Of a stretch of DNA of 20,517 bases, positions 5,329 to 12,523 are shown piece after piece. Both the position numbers and the translations under genes were made by a program. Source of the DNA: a virus. The stretch is taken from IMG/VR virus record IMGVR_UViG_3300025151_000388, positions 1 through 20,517 of that record, one strand, 5' to 3'. The number at the start of each line of letters is the position of its first letter. Position 1 is the first letter of the stretch. A model generated the notes under the pieces. It worked only from the letters and a program-made list of their open reading frames with translations, did no database searches and was not told the DNA's origin.

Positions 5329-6030
5329 TTATAATAGAGGATAATCCCATAGTTTACCAGACCTAGATGTAGTCATGGCAGTGTGTCTCTCATCTTTTGT
5401 TAGTGGTTCAATCCTAACCTCATTGATATATCTAGGCATCAAATTACTTGATACTGTTATTCTATTATTACCATAGTTAGTTGTATAACCATGGCAAGTG
5501 TTAGCAGGCCACAGTAACAATGAACCCTCAACTCCTATAACTTCATTGATATGATTATACTTTGTTTCTTTTTGGTTTGTCAACATATATGCAAAGTAAT
5601 TTGGATAATTCATACTGTTGTTAGGACGATAAAAATATGTTGGAGCGTGGACTTCATCATCAAAGTTGACATAATATAAGGCACATATAACGGCATTAAT
5701 ATGATAATGAGCACTCTGACGACCACCACTATCACATACATTTAACCAACTGTCTGTCAATATGAAATCAGATGTATCATAGTTAAGTATGTCTCTAGCA
5801 TATATCTCTGCCTGTATCTGTATCCACTCTCTAAACTCTTTATATTTGTCATCAGATAGAGGCGAGTAGTAATCAAAATGTTCTAATCCTTTTGCGTATG
5901 CGTCAACTTTCTTATGTTCATAATCAATGCCATGATTATTGATCTCCTCAATCATTAATGACTTTACCTTTTGATGCTCAGGATATAATACTGCACCTAA
6001 TTTCAATGGCAATGTATCAACCACTCTCAT
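5329..6030 (-). CDS. 2OG-Fe(II) oxygenase-like protein, tandem paralogue B
   Basis: A 233-residue protein from the ATG at 6030, which overlaps the stop of the gene before it (ATGA). A longer frame begins at a TTG at 6054 but would overlap by 28 bases and breaks the pattern. Core motifs are TDSWLNVCDSGG, H108-x-H110 in SAHYHIN, ALYYVNFDDE, H180 in PANTCHGY and R190 in NRITVSSNL. It aligns without large gaps to paralogue A. Differences cluster at residues 125-165, the loops over the active site, so the two may act on different substrates. It belongs to the oxygenase operon below the DUF262/HNH gene. Confidence 0.85.
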   Translation of the reverse strand: MRVVDTLPLKLGAVLYPEHQKVKSLMIEEINNHGIDYEHKKVDAYAKGLEHFDYYSPLSDDKYKEFREWIQIQAEIYARDILNYDTSDFILTDSWLNVCDSGGRQSAHYHINAVICALYYVNFDDEVHAPTYFYRPNNSMNYPNYFAYMLTNQKETKYNHINEVIGVEGSLLLWPANTCHGYTTNYGNNRITVSSNLMPRYINEVRIEPLTKDERHTAMTTSRSGKLWDYPLL

Positions 6031-6650
6031 TTCTTCGCACCCAAAGGTCCCCAAACTGATTCTAAAAATTCATCAGGTAACATTTCTCTCGGGCAGGCAC
6101 TTGTATTAAAACTCATAGTAATTCTATCCCCATCAGTATTATTAACTCTGCTTCCATGTTCTAACCACGAAGGAAATAGGTATAGATGATTCTCTTTAAT
6201 TGGAATGTCAATCTCATATACTCCATAAGGTGTGGGTTGTATATTATGAATACACATCATATATGGTTTAAGTGGCGATACCACATAAAACTGTCCATGA
6301 TCTCCCTCTGGTAATTGAAGGTAAAAGGCACCACTAATCACGCTAGACTCATGGCGATGTCTGTCTGTGTATCCACCTTTGGGCAGTATATTATACCATG
6401 AACCACTGATGATTGCAGGGTAGTTTCCTATTTTATGATTATAGTCTGTTAAACACTCATGTAAAACGTCCATTATTGGTCTGCAATTCTCGTCATCTAG
6501 TGGGTCCCAACCACCATGAGAACTCACACCATTGACGGCAAGTGAATGTTCATTATTTTTGCCATTCTCTTTGATATGTTTTTTCAGATAATCTAGACCA
6601 GGCGCACCTGAGAGATCATACTCTTCTAATAGTGTAGGAAATAAATCCAT
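6027..6650 (-). CDS. 2OG-Fe(II) oxygenase-like protein (H-x-H type)
   Basis: A 207-residue protein. SGSWYNILPKGGYTDRHRHESS carries H98-x-H100, followed by the strand SGAFYLQLPEG, H165 in PSWLEHGS and R176 in DRITMSFNT, the usual set for Fe and 2OG binding with His in place of the common Asp. It is related to the paralogue pair downstream through the SW-N-GG-H-x-H block but more distant. Its ATG follows the preceding TAG with no gap and its TGA overlaps the next ATG, so it is co-translated with its neighbours. The substrate is unknown. Confidence 0.85.
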   Translation of the reverse strand: MDLFPTLLEEYDLSGAPGLDYLKKHIKENGKNNEHSLAVNGVSSHGGWDPLDDENCRPIMDVLHECLTDYNHKIGNYPAIISGSWYNILPKGGYTDRHRHESSVISGAFYLQLPEGDHGQFYVVSPLKPYMMCIHNIQPTPYGVYEIDIPIKENHLYLFPSWLEHGSRVNNTDGDRITMSFNTSACPREMLPDEFLESVWGPLGAKK

Positions 6651-7172
6651 CTAATTCCACTTACAATAGTCTATGTTGAGAACAACTCTTAAATCTTTGT
6701 CGGTACATGATGTGCCTGCATGAATCAAATCTCCCTCAAACATCACTGCCCTGTTTTCTTTTGATTCTATCTTTTGTCCGTCCTCAAAATATGTATATCC
6801 ATTGTTATCATTGAAATATATCAAACATATATGATAGTTTGGTATGTCAGTAAAGTTTCCTTTTTCATCTTTGGGACCTGAAACATCAACGTGTAAAAGT
6901 TTCTCTTTTATATTTGTTGTTCGAGGTGTAGCATTAAACTTAACTCTGTGTATAGCAAATGGTTTAAGTGATGCAAATACTGGTTTAATCATACCATAAA
7001 CCTCTGATACTGGTTCAGAGTCTATGTAACAACCATGAGTAAATTGTGGGCAACCATCGCCGTCTGCCACAGAGGTAGGAGAATAGTACCAAGGCATACC
7101 CCCACCAAAGACAAACTCTTTGATGGGGTCAAAAACCTCAGTAGGTAGGAAGTTATCGTAAACTTCTATCAT
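6651..7172 (-). CDS. 2OG-Fe(II) oxygenase (H-x-D, prolyl-hydroxylase-like)
   Basis: A 173-residue protein starting MIEVYDNFLPTEVFDPIKEF, the helix-turn typical of prolyl-4-hydroxylase-like phage proteins. The iron ligands are H94-x-D96 in LLHVDVSGP and H151 in DLIHAGTS, with R162 in LRVVLNIDY for 2OG. YHICLIYFNDNNGYTYFEDG supplies the core strands. Unlike the next three genes it keeps the canonical HxD. The ATG overlaps the stop of the DUF262/HNH gene (ATGA), which couples the nuclease-like protein directly to an oxygenase. Hydroxylation of a protein side chain is most likely from the family; the target is unknown. Confidence 0.88.
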   Translation of the reverse strand: MIEVYDNFLPTEVFDPIKEFVFGGGMPWYYSPTSVADGDGCPQFTHGCYIDSEPVSEVYGMIKPVFASLKPFAIHRVKFNATPRTTNIKEKLLHVDVSGPKDEKGNFTDIPNYHICLIYFNDNNGYTYFEDGQKIESKENRAVMFEGDLIHAGTSCTDKDLRVVLNIDYCKWN

Positions 7173-8815
7173 ACTGTAATAGAGTCAACCATTTTCTTGC
7201 CTTTACTCCTGTTTGTTGATGTGAATATCAACTGACAGTTTTCGTAAACAGTAGGACTCCCTTCTCTACCTTCACTCAACCAAACCTCAAAAGGTATAAT
7301 GTGGTCTAGTTCAGTTAATGATGGGTCTAGTGCCTCCTCTAGAGACATTTCAACTTGATCTCCATTTTGATCTCTAGTAAGAGCACACTTGCCTTCTTGA
7401 TCTTCCCATAGAGATTGCCTGTAAGTGTAATCAAACACCCTACTATACTCACTAGATTTCTTGATGATACCCTTATCTTGAAGCATAGGCACAATTACAT
7501 CAGTAATCATTTTGAATCTGTGATTCAACTTGTAAAGGGTATTAGCACCAAACAATCCCATGTAATCAGAGAAGTTTGACTTCTTACTTGTACCAGTGGT
7601 GTTGTAAACGTTAGTGAATGCTTTGCCCTCTTGAATTGGATATGGTTTTCCAAAAGCATCATGTGTCTTATCATTACTCTTATCAACATACCATGTCATA
7701 ACAGTATTGAATAAGTTGCCATATTGTTGCTTTGGAATCTTAAGATCAAGAACCTTCTCAACGTAAACAAATAGATACCAAAAGTCTACCCAAATATTTC
7801 TCTGATTCCACTCATAATTGTTCTTGAGATTAGTTTCTCCCTTGATATACTTGTCAACAAAGACAGTAAATCTATTGAACTGAGTATTAAATTCCTTCAT
7901 ACTTTCTGTGACCTTACTGTTAGCGATAGTTCCCTCTTCGTAATCTTCATCAAGAATAGTAGGACTAAATGAATCAACTGTTAGTTTTTTACTATCCATG
8001 TTTGCATAAGAGTTACCCAAGGCAGAAAGTGTGCCGTTGAATTTGAATCTCTTTGCGTTCTTAGGTTCAATAAGTTTATCAGCAAGGAATAAACCCTTCC
8101 ACTGCTTACCTAAGTTTCTGACATAAGTACACCAATCTGTTAGAGAGCAATTTCTCATTTCCTCTCTGTTCAAGTCCTCATTAGCATTAAGAACAATAAA
8201 CTTCTTCTTCCTCTGATCTTCGTCCATGTCAGAGTAAATTTTGAAACTGAACTGAGAATCATCTATGCAATGTGCGAGTAACTCATAATCGCCACCAAGA
8301 GAGATTAATGTATCTCTGGTGTACTTTGGTTTAAGACCTTTCTTTATGTCCTTAGTTTCTACTAGATCTAAGTGAATCCATTTCTGCCCTCTCATTGAGT
8401 AAACAGAGTGCTCTTGATACTGAAGTGGTATTCTGTTCTCATACCAACCTTGAAGTGTATCTGTTCTGTTACCGCCATCAATGTGGAGGTATCTAAAACC
8501 TTTTGAATAGAAATCTTTTAATCTTTTTAGATACTTAACATTCTTCTTTGATAAGTTCTTCTTAGATAGATGATCAATAGTGCGTTTTATATCTACGATA
8601 TGAATAACAGTATCATCTGTATCTCCTGTACAGCAATGACTTAAAAAACTTTCTTGTTTGCCTGGAATATCTGCCCAGACATTTTCTCTTTGTACTGAAT
8701 CATCTCTAACAATAAGATGTTTGTTAAGATACCTGTCGTATGCAAGATTTCCGACAAGTTGCTTGCGTTCTGATTGGGAGGTTTGAAAACCAAAACCAAT
8801 GCCTCGTTTGTTCAT
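7169..8815 (-). CDS. DUF262/HNH nuclease-like protein
   Basis: A 548-residue protein from the ATG at 8815; a TTG at 8860 gives a 15-residue longer version. Near the N-terminus, VQRENVW (about 41-47) and IDGGNRT (about 112-118) resemble the QR-x-Y-x-W and DGQQR motifs of DUF262, a ParB-like NTP-binding fold. The C-terminus has an HNH-type site: GKCALTRD, LDHIIPFEVW (D504, H505), YENCQLIF (N526) and TNRSKGKK (N535). DUF262 plus HNH is the layout of GmrSD-type modification-dependent nucleases and several anti-phage systems. In a phage it could attack host or competitor DNA, or be a homing-type enzyme. It opens an operon with four oxygenases under a perfect early promoter. Confidence 0.8.
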   Translation of the reverse strand: MNKRGIGFGFQTSQSERKQLVGNLAYDRYLNKHLIVRDDSVQRENVWADIPGKQESFLSHCCTGDTDDTVIHIVDIKRTIDHLSKKNLSKKNVKYLKRLKDFYSKGFRYLHIDGGNRTDTLQGWYENRIPLQYQEHSVYSMRGQKWIHLDLVETKDIKKGLKPKYTRDTLISLGGDYELLAHCIDDSQFSFKIYSDMDEDQRKKKFIVLNANEDLNREEMRNCSLTDWCTYVRNLGKQWKGLFLADKLIEPKNAKRFKFNGTLSALGNSYANMDSKKLTVDSFSPTILDEDYEEGTIANSKVTESMKEFNTQFNRFTVFVDKYIKGETNLKNNYEWNQRNIWVDFWYLFVYVEKVLDLKIPKQQYGNLFNTVMTWYVDKSNDKTHDAFGKPYPIQEGKAFTNVYNTTGTSKKSNFSDYMGLFGANTLYKLNHRFKMITDVIVPMLQDKGIIKKSSEYSRVFDYTYRQSLWEDQEGKCALTRDQNGDQVEMSLEEALDPSLTELDHIIPFEVWLSEGREGSPTVYENCQLIFTSTNRSKGKKMVDSITV

Positions 8816-8890
8816 AATAATTTGTTGATAATTGCCCTTGCTCGTCCTGTCTCCCCTCAAGGTGACATCAAAGTTCGGATCTATGTTCTC

Positions 8891-8919
8891 ATTATAGTCG
8901 AATAGTTTTCACTTGTCAA
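8891..8919 (-). promoter_or_regulatory. Perfect consensus sigma70-type promoter of the DUF262/HNH-oxygenase operon
   Basis: TTGACA (8919-8914), a 17-base spacer and TATAAT (8896-8891) match the consensus exactly. The predicted start at about 8884 gives a leader of about 70 bases with a GGGGAG stretch near 8856-8851. The TTG alternative start at 8860 lies in this leader. It should be transcribed immediately on infection by the unmodified host polymerase. Confidence 0.85.
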
Positions 8920-8922
8920 CTG

Positions 8923-9063
8923 TCATTTTAAAAGATTGTTAATGAACTCAGGACTTTTTGAAAGAAGGTTTCTGATAATTGGTTTCTTGCCTTTCTCAAA
9001 TTCCTTTCTAAATTTTTCAAATAGTTCCTTGTCTATTTTATACTTAGCGGGTTCATTGTTCAT
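8923..9063 (-). CDS. 46-residue basic protein of unknown function
   Basis: From the ATG at 9063 the product starts MNNEPAKYKIDKELFEKF and ends SKSPEFINNLLK. It is mostly helical and Lys-rich (KFRKEFEKGKKPIIRN), with no membrane segment or known motif. The frame is open further to a GTG at 9105, but the TATAAT at 9085-9090 lies inside that extension, so the ATG is more likely. It ends just before the perfect promoter of the next operon. Its promoter region contains palindromes that may be a repressor site. Confidence 0.6.
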   Translation of the reverse strand: MNNEPAKYKIDKELFEKFRKEFEKGKKPIIRNLLSKSPEFINNLLK

Positions 9064-9084
9064 CTTATTAAAATGATTATCTTC

Positions 9085-9090
9085 ATTATA
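9085..9090 (-). promoter_or_regulatory. Probable -10 element (TATAAT) of the 46-aa gene
   Basis: An exact TATAAT 21 bases before the ATG at 9063. No good -35 is found at 16-18 bases; instead the spacer holds the palindrome CAAATGTCCACATTTG, so activation or repression by a bound protein is plausible. Confidence 0.45.
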
Positions 9091-9153
9091 CAAACAAATG
9101 TCCACATTTGGGGCAACAGTGGACAGTTTTTGTACTGTACATCTGTTTGTATA
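9087..9153. repeat. Nested inverted repeats with mirrored -10-like ends
   Basis: TATACAAACAAATGT (9087-9101) and ACATCTGTTTGTATA (9139-9153) are inverted copies with one mismatch in fifteen. Inside, GTCCAC (9100-9105) pairs with GTGGAC (9119-9124), and TGTACTGTACA (9131-9141) is a further small palindrome. The left arm contains part of the TATAAT of the leftward gene; the right arm gives TATAGT reading rightward. It looks like a two-way control region or a cruciform-forming site. Confidence 0.65.
9095..9110. promoter_or_regulatory. Perfect 16-bp palindrome, candidate operator
   Basis: CAAATGTCCACATTTG has two 7-base arms and a 2-base centre. It lies in the -15 to -30 zone of the leftward TATAAT at 9085-9090, where a dimeric repressor would block polymerase. 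Confidence 0.45.
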
Positions 9154-9185
9154 GTCTTGGGTTTTCTTTTTTGATAATTAAATCA

Positions 9186-9350
9186 TCAAGTTTCTGTACT
9201 TGCTTTTTCATTTTCTAAGATTTGGAGCATTTCTAAAGCGCCTTGTACCTTTAAAAACTCTTCTTTCTTGAGTTCAAAGGTCTTACTCAACTCTTGTATC
9301 TCTACCTGTAGATCATTCGCTCTCTTAGTCAGATCTTCTTTATGACTCAT
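9186..9350 (-). CDS. 54-residue coiled-coil protein
   Basis: The product starts MSHKEDLTKRANDLQVEIQELSKTF and ends ENEKASTET. Almost the whole chain is a heptad-patterned helix rich in Glu, Lys and Leu, a probable small coiled coil. The ATG is preceded by a TTGCCA-N16-TATAAT promoter, which places it head-to-head with the plus-strand adhesin gene. There is no clear ribosome site. No family was recognised. The neighbouring early promoters suggest an early gene. Confidence 0.7.
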   Translation of the reverse strand: MSHKEDLTKRANDLQVEIQELSKTFELKKEEFLKVQGALEMLQILENEKASTET

Positions 9351-9374
9351 AATTTTGATGCACTTACTCTATAT

Positions 9375-9402
9375 ATTATACCACAATAAATAGAATTGGC
9401 AA
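9375..9402 (-). promoter_or_regulatory. Sigma70-type promoter of the 54-aa gene
   Basis: TTGCCA (9402-9397) is 16 bases from TATAAT (9380-9375). It overlaps the rightward late-type element at 9385-9392, so early leftward and late rightward transcription may exclude one another. Confidence 0.55.
9385..9392 (+). promoter_or_regulatory. T4-late-like element AATAAATA of the adhesin gene
   Basis: AATAAATA differs from the T4 late consensus TATAAATA at one base. It is 25 bases before the ATG at 9418, a normal distance for a late promoter, and is the only promoter-like sequence seen for this lone plus-strand gene. Confidence 0.5.
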
Positions 9403-9417
9403 GGTATCACTACTTAT

Positions 9418-11007
9418 ATGGATTACGAACATTATAGTGCCGATCAAGAGAGAATAGAATACGAGATTGAAAACAATCCCGAACTACAGAGGAATGAGTT
9501 AAACCCATCTGTGGCAAGGGTTATGTGTGAGCATACTAAGGTTTATAAGACACTGGCAACTGTAGGAGACTTCCATTGTAAGATTTGGTACTATGATGAT
9601 GATTATGACCCATCTAGAACCACTCAGGGTGGTAAGAGAATACATATAGTTCCATCAAGTGACGACTTTATAACAGAGCATTCAGATATAAACTACTTCT
9701 TTAACACTGCCAATGACAAATGGTCAGAGGGTGTAGTATTTGTTAACCCTATCATAAGAAGGAATGGCGTAAAGTTTACAAGTAATAATGATTTAAAAGA
9801 CTGTGTGAAATATATGACAGGTGTGTCTGCTCACTACGGGGCATCAGAGATCATAGTGATTGACATGGAAGATAATAATGCCATGTACGATATGAGTTAT
9901 GATAGTGTAGTATCCAAGATATACTCTGATGTATCGAACAACGTGTACGAAGATTTCACATCAGGTCCTGTTGGTAATGGTAGTCTAAATTTATATTATA
10001 CTCAAAAGTTTCAGAGTGGTGGTATTCCCTTCAGTGATCTAAAGTCAGAATTGGGTGGCGGTAATAAAATTAGTGGTTACTATCGTGGCGGTGCAGTTGG
10101 AGACATATCTTTGAACACCAATGTTCCTACAAGTGGCGTTATATCTTTCAGTAACTTTAGAACTGTAACCACTGCTGTTGCTGCAGACTGTAATGGTAAC
10201 TGGCAACATCTACAGGCAAGATATGAAGTATTTACTGGAGATTTGTGGCAATCCACACTTAAGAAAACACTTAATCTTAATGGAAATGTTGGAGGTGCAA
10301 GCGGAAGTCCAGCGTTAAGATTCAATACTGGTGGTCAAGGAGACATTGAAGTTTATGTCAACAATACTACCAATAGTCCTTGTGTCAGAGGTTATTCAGG
10401 CGAGGGTGGAGATGCAAATAAAGGTAATGGTAAGACAGGATACGTTGCTATGCACGTTTCATCGCCAATTAAAATGTCTAATGACCACAAAAACAATCGT
10501 GTAAAAGGCGGTGGAGGCGGCGGCGGAGGCGGCGGCAAAGGCGGCAAAGGAGGTGGCGGTGGTCACGGCGGAGGTAGAAGATGTAGAGGTTGGTTCTGTA
10601 ATAGTTCTTATCGTGTCTGTTCTGGTAATGGAGGAACAGGCGGTAATGGTGGTAATGGCGGAGTAGGAGGTAGAGGAGCGGGATATTACTGGAATGGAAA
10701 TAATGCCTTTGTTGATGTCGAGACTAATGCAGAGAGAAATGGTGCTGGTGGAAGCGGTGGCAGTAATGGAGGAAGCAGAGCAGGCGGTAAAGGAGGAGAC
10801 GGCGGAAACGGAGGCAGAGGTGGTACTTACGAATCAAATGCAGATAATGGTCAAGGAGGAGATCAAGGCGGTCAAGGTGGCGGAGATCAACAGGGTTGTG
10901 GATATAGAGGAAGCAGATCAGGTCAAGGAGGCCAAGGAGGCGGAAGTGGTGGAGGTAATCAAGGTAAGTTTACTACCAGTAACTCTGGAAGTATAAGTAA
11001 TATCTAA
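9418..11007 (+). CDS. Glycine-rich tail adhesin-like protein (gp38-type layout)
   Basis: A 529-residue protein. Residues 1-195 form an acidic domain I do not recognise. Residues 201-250 (GGIPFSDLKSELGGG, YYRGGAVGD, NVPTSGVISFSNFRTV) match a module common in marine phage tail proteins. Residues 260-360 look beta-rich. Residues 363-517 are glycine-rich repeats (GGNGG, GGQGG, ten Gly in a row) broken by four non-repetitive segments: about 387-402 with three Cys, 421-440, 470-478 and 489-502. Alternating glycine blocks and variable loops is the plan of T-even and S16 gp38 adhesins, whose glycine segments form polyglycine-II helices that present receptor-binding loops. AAGG lies 13 bases before the ATG. 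It is the only plus-strand gene, and its stop overlaps that of the convergent gene. Confidence 0.8.
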   Translation: MDYEHYSADQERIEYEIENNPELQRNELNPSVARVMCEHTKVYKTLATVGDFHCKIWYYDDDYDPSRTTQGGKRIHIVPSSDDFITEHSDINYFFNTANDKWSEGVVFVNPIIRRNGVKFTSNNDLKDCVKYMTGVSAHYGASEIIVIDMEDNNAMYDMSYDSVVSKIYSDVSNNVYEDFTSGPVGNGSLNLYYTQKFQSGGIPFSDLKSELGGGNKISGYYRGGAVGDISLNTNVPTSGVISFSNFRTVTTAVAADCNGNWQHLQARYEVFTGDLWQSTLKKTLNLNGNVGGASGSPALRFNTGGQGDIEVYVNNTTNSPCVRGYSGEGGDANKGNGKTGYVAMHVSSPIKMSNDHKNNRVKGGGGGGGGGGKGGKGGGGGHGGGRRCRGWFCNSSYRVCSGNGGTGGNGGNGGVGGRGAGYYWNGNNAFVDVETNAERNGAGGSGGSNGGSRAGGKGGDGGNGGRGGTYESNADNGQGGDQGGQGGGDQQGCGYRGSRSGQGGQGGGSGGGNQGKFTTSNSGSISNI

Positions 11008-11954
11008 TCTAAACCATATACTAATTCTAACTTAGTTCCATCATGTCCAGCAGTGATAATGGTGGCACCATGTACTGCCTTTGGTTGTTGTTCCCATACA
11101 GATATTTCATTGTACCAAGTATCTGATAACCAGTACCACTCTTTTGTCTTTGATGAGATAGTGGCGACTGCATTATTATGCGATTGGTGTCTCTCAAGAT
11201 ATACTGGAAAATTGTCCTGAGAAGTAGTTCCCTCTGGAGCATCTTTCATAAACTCTGAAGATAAGGCATATCCAATTTCTTTTACCAATCCAGTTGAATC
11301 AAACTCAAGTATTATCTCTACTAAGTTATTCTCAGCATCAACTATGAGTGTATCAACCAACTGACTTACACCTTGAATATTTTGATATATCTTTGTATTC
11401 GATCTAGTGCCATATAATTTCAATACTTCCTCTGGTATGGAGGTAGATTTCTTAATTAATCCTATTCTAATAGACTTATCTACTCTACTCATGTCTGCTG
11501 TAGATATTTCATAGTCCCCAAACTCATCAGGTTCTAGTATCTTCAACACTTCTCTCAAAGATGAAGTGTCAGTATTACCTGTAACCTCAGTTGCAAGTTG
11601 ACATAAGGCATCAATCGTAGGGTCGATTAGTGGGGGTCCCTCAAATGACACAATCTCTTTTGTCATCACTCCATTTTTAAAATATAGGAATTTATATTTG
11701 TTTAGATACTTGAATAGTACATTATTTCCTAAATGTCCATCAAAGTATTCATACTGTTCTACACCTGTGGGGATATTTACTTTCAATCCATACTGTGAAA
11801 CTCCGCCATCAGTCTTTATCAGTCCTATGGAATCATTAGCACTGGAAAACAAGTCAGGATACATCTCTGCTAACTCTTTTATGGCATCTTTATCCTCTCC
11901 ACTAAACAAATTAGGGTAGTTAGATATTGACATTAAGTGATCTAAATTAACCAT
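11004..11954 (-). CDS. 316-residue protein of unknown function, virion block
   Basis: The last gene of the leftward virion block. The start at 11954 has a strong AAGGAAAGGA ribosome site and overlaps the upstream oxygenase gene by 13 bases. The product starts MVNLDHLMSISNYPNLFSGE and looks like two alpha/beta halves; the second (about 200-316) contains LVEIILEFDSTGLVKEIGYALS, KEWYWLSDTWYNEISVWEQQP and a Gly-Asp-rich end. There is no signal peptide or membrane helix. I recognise no family. Lying between oxygenase genes and an adhesin gene, it may be a substrate, partner or small virion part; that is inference. Its TAG overlaps the TAA of the opposing adhesin gene. Confidence 0.8.
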   Translation of the reverse strand: MVNLDHLMSISNYPNLFSGEDKDAIKELAEMYPDLFSSANDSIGLIKTDGGVSQYGLKVNIPTGVEQYEYFDGHLGNNVLFKYLNKYKFLYFKNGVMTKEIVSFEGPPLIDPTIDALCQLATEVTGNTDTSSLREVLKILEPDEFGDYEISTADMSRVDKSIRIGLIKKSTSIPEEVLKLYGTRSNTKIYQNIQGVSQLVDTLIVDAENNLVEIILEFDSTGLVKEIGYALSSEFMKDAPEGTTSQDNFPVYLERHQSHNNAVATISSKTKEWYWLSDTWYNEISVWEQQPKAVHGATIITAGHDGTKLELVYGLD

Positions 11955-12523
11955 TCCTTTCCTTTTTCGTAACTAAACCAAGTGATAACAGAATATCTTT
12001 CTCCTTTAGTGACAGGTGTGACTTCATGTTTAAACAAGTGATTACTTGGATATACATGAGCAGAGTTGCCACCTGAGAGAATATTATATCTACCCCAGAA
12101 TGTGATCCAACCACCTTCATAGTCATCATTAATGGTATATGATGTAGTTACTGAACCAGCATCAGCGTCAACGTCTGCATGGGGAGATAGATAACCGCCT
12201 TCTGGGTATTTACATAACCAGTATCCTGAGTATTTATTGTAAATAGGGTCTGTTGGTAAAGTATCTCCGTAATGGTGGTATATTTGAGGCATCAACTTAA
12301 TGTGTGCCTTATGAATCAAATCAAATATCTCTCCATGATGAGGTTCTATCTCTAGTGATGATCTCCAACCTTTTATATTGTAATAATTTCCAGGCGGAGG
12401 GGAATCTGGTTCAGGCCAGTCTAGTCCTTCAACGAGTTCGAGCAATCTTCTATGATCGAGTGTAGAAAGAACATTCCCAGAATGAAGGATATAGTGAAGT
12501 AATCCGTTTGTTTCATTCAGCAT
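11942..12523 (-). CDS. 2OG-Fe(II) oxygenase (prolyl-4-hydroxylase-like)
   Basis: A 193-residue protein. YPEGGYLSPHADVDADAG holds the HxD pair H115 and D117, GGWITFWGRYNILSGG supplies the core strands, and HLFKHEVTPVTKGERYSVITWF holds H166 and R176. This is the classic arrangement of P4Hc-type enzymes that hydroxylate protein side chains, and all predicted metal and 2OG ligands are present. It overlaps genes on both sides (11 and 13 bases), so it is produced together with the DUF6445-like protein. Being in the tail-protein transcription block, a virion protein is a plausible substrate, but nothing in the sequence shows this. Confidence 0.9.
   Translation of the reverse strand: MLNETNGLLHYILHSGNVLSTLDHRRLLELVEGLDWPEPDSPPPGNYYNIKGWRSSLEIEPHHGEIFDLIHKAHIKLMPQIYHHYGDTLPTDPIYNKYSGYWLCKYPEGGYLSPHADVDADAGSVTTSYTINDDYEGGWITFWGRYNILSGGNSAHVYPSNHLFKHEVTPVTKGERYSVITWFSYEKGKEWLI

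Noticed and set aside
5321-5340. TATAAT directly before the ATG at 5327 as a promoter
   Set aside because: No -35-like hexamer at 16-18 bases upstream, no AACTGGCACA box, and the gene is already in a tight operon.
6028-6054. TTG at 6054 as start of oxygenase paralogue B
   Set aside because: The ATG at 6030 makes an ATGA overlap and gives the same 233-residue length as its paralogue.
10501-10980. CRISPR-like or tandem DNA repeat array in the G-rich stretch
   Set aside because: The repetition is at amino-acid level (Gly codons GGA/GGC/GGT mixed) inside an intact frame, without regular spacers.
10080-10996. Other long open frames within the adhesin gene on either strand
   Set aside because: These are shadows caused by the repetitive glycine codons; they lack ribosome sites and overlap a clear gene.
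12221-12245. TATTTATT as a leftward late-type promoter
   Set aside because: It lies inside the coding sequence of the prolyl-hydroxylase-like gene, far from the next start, so it is likely chance in AT-rich DNA.
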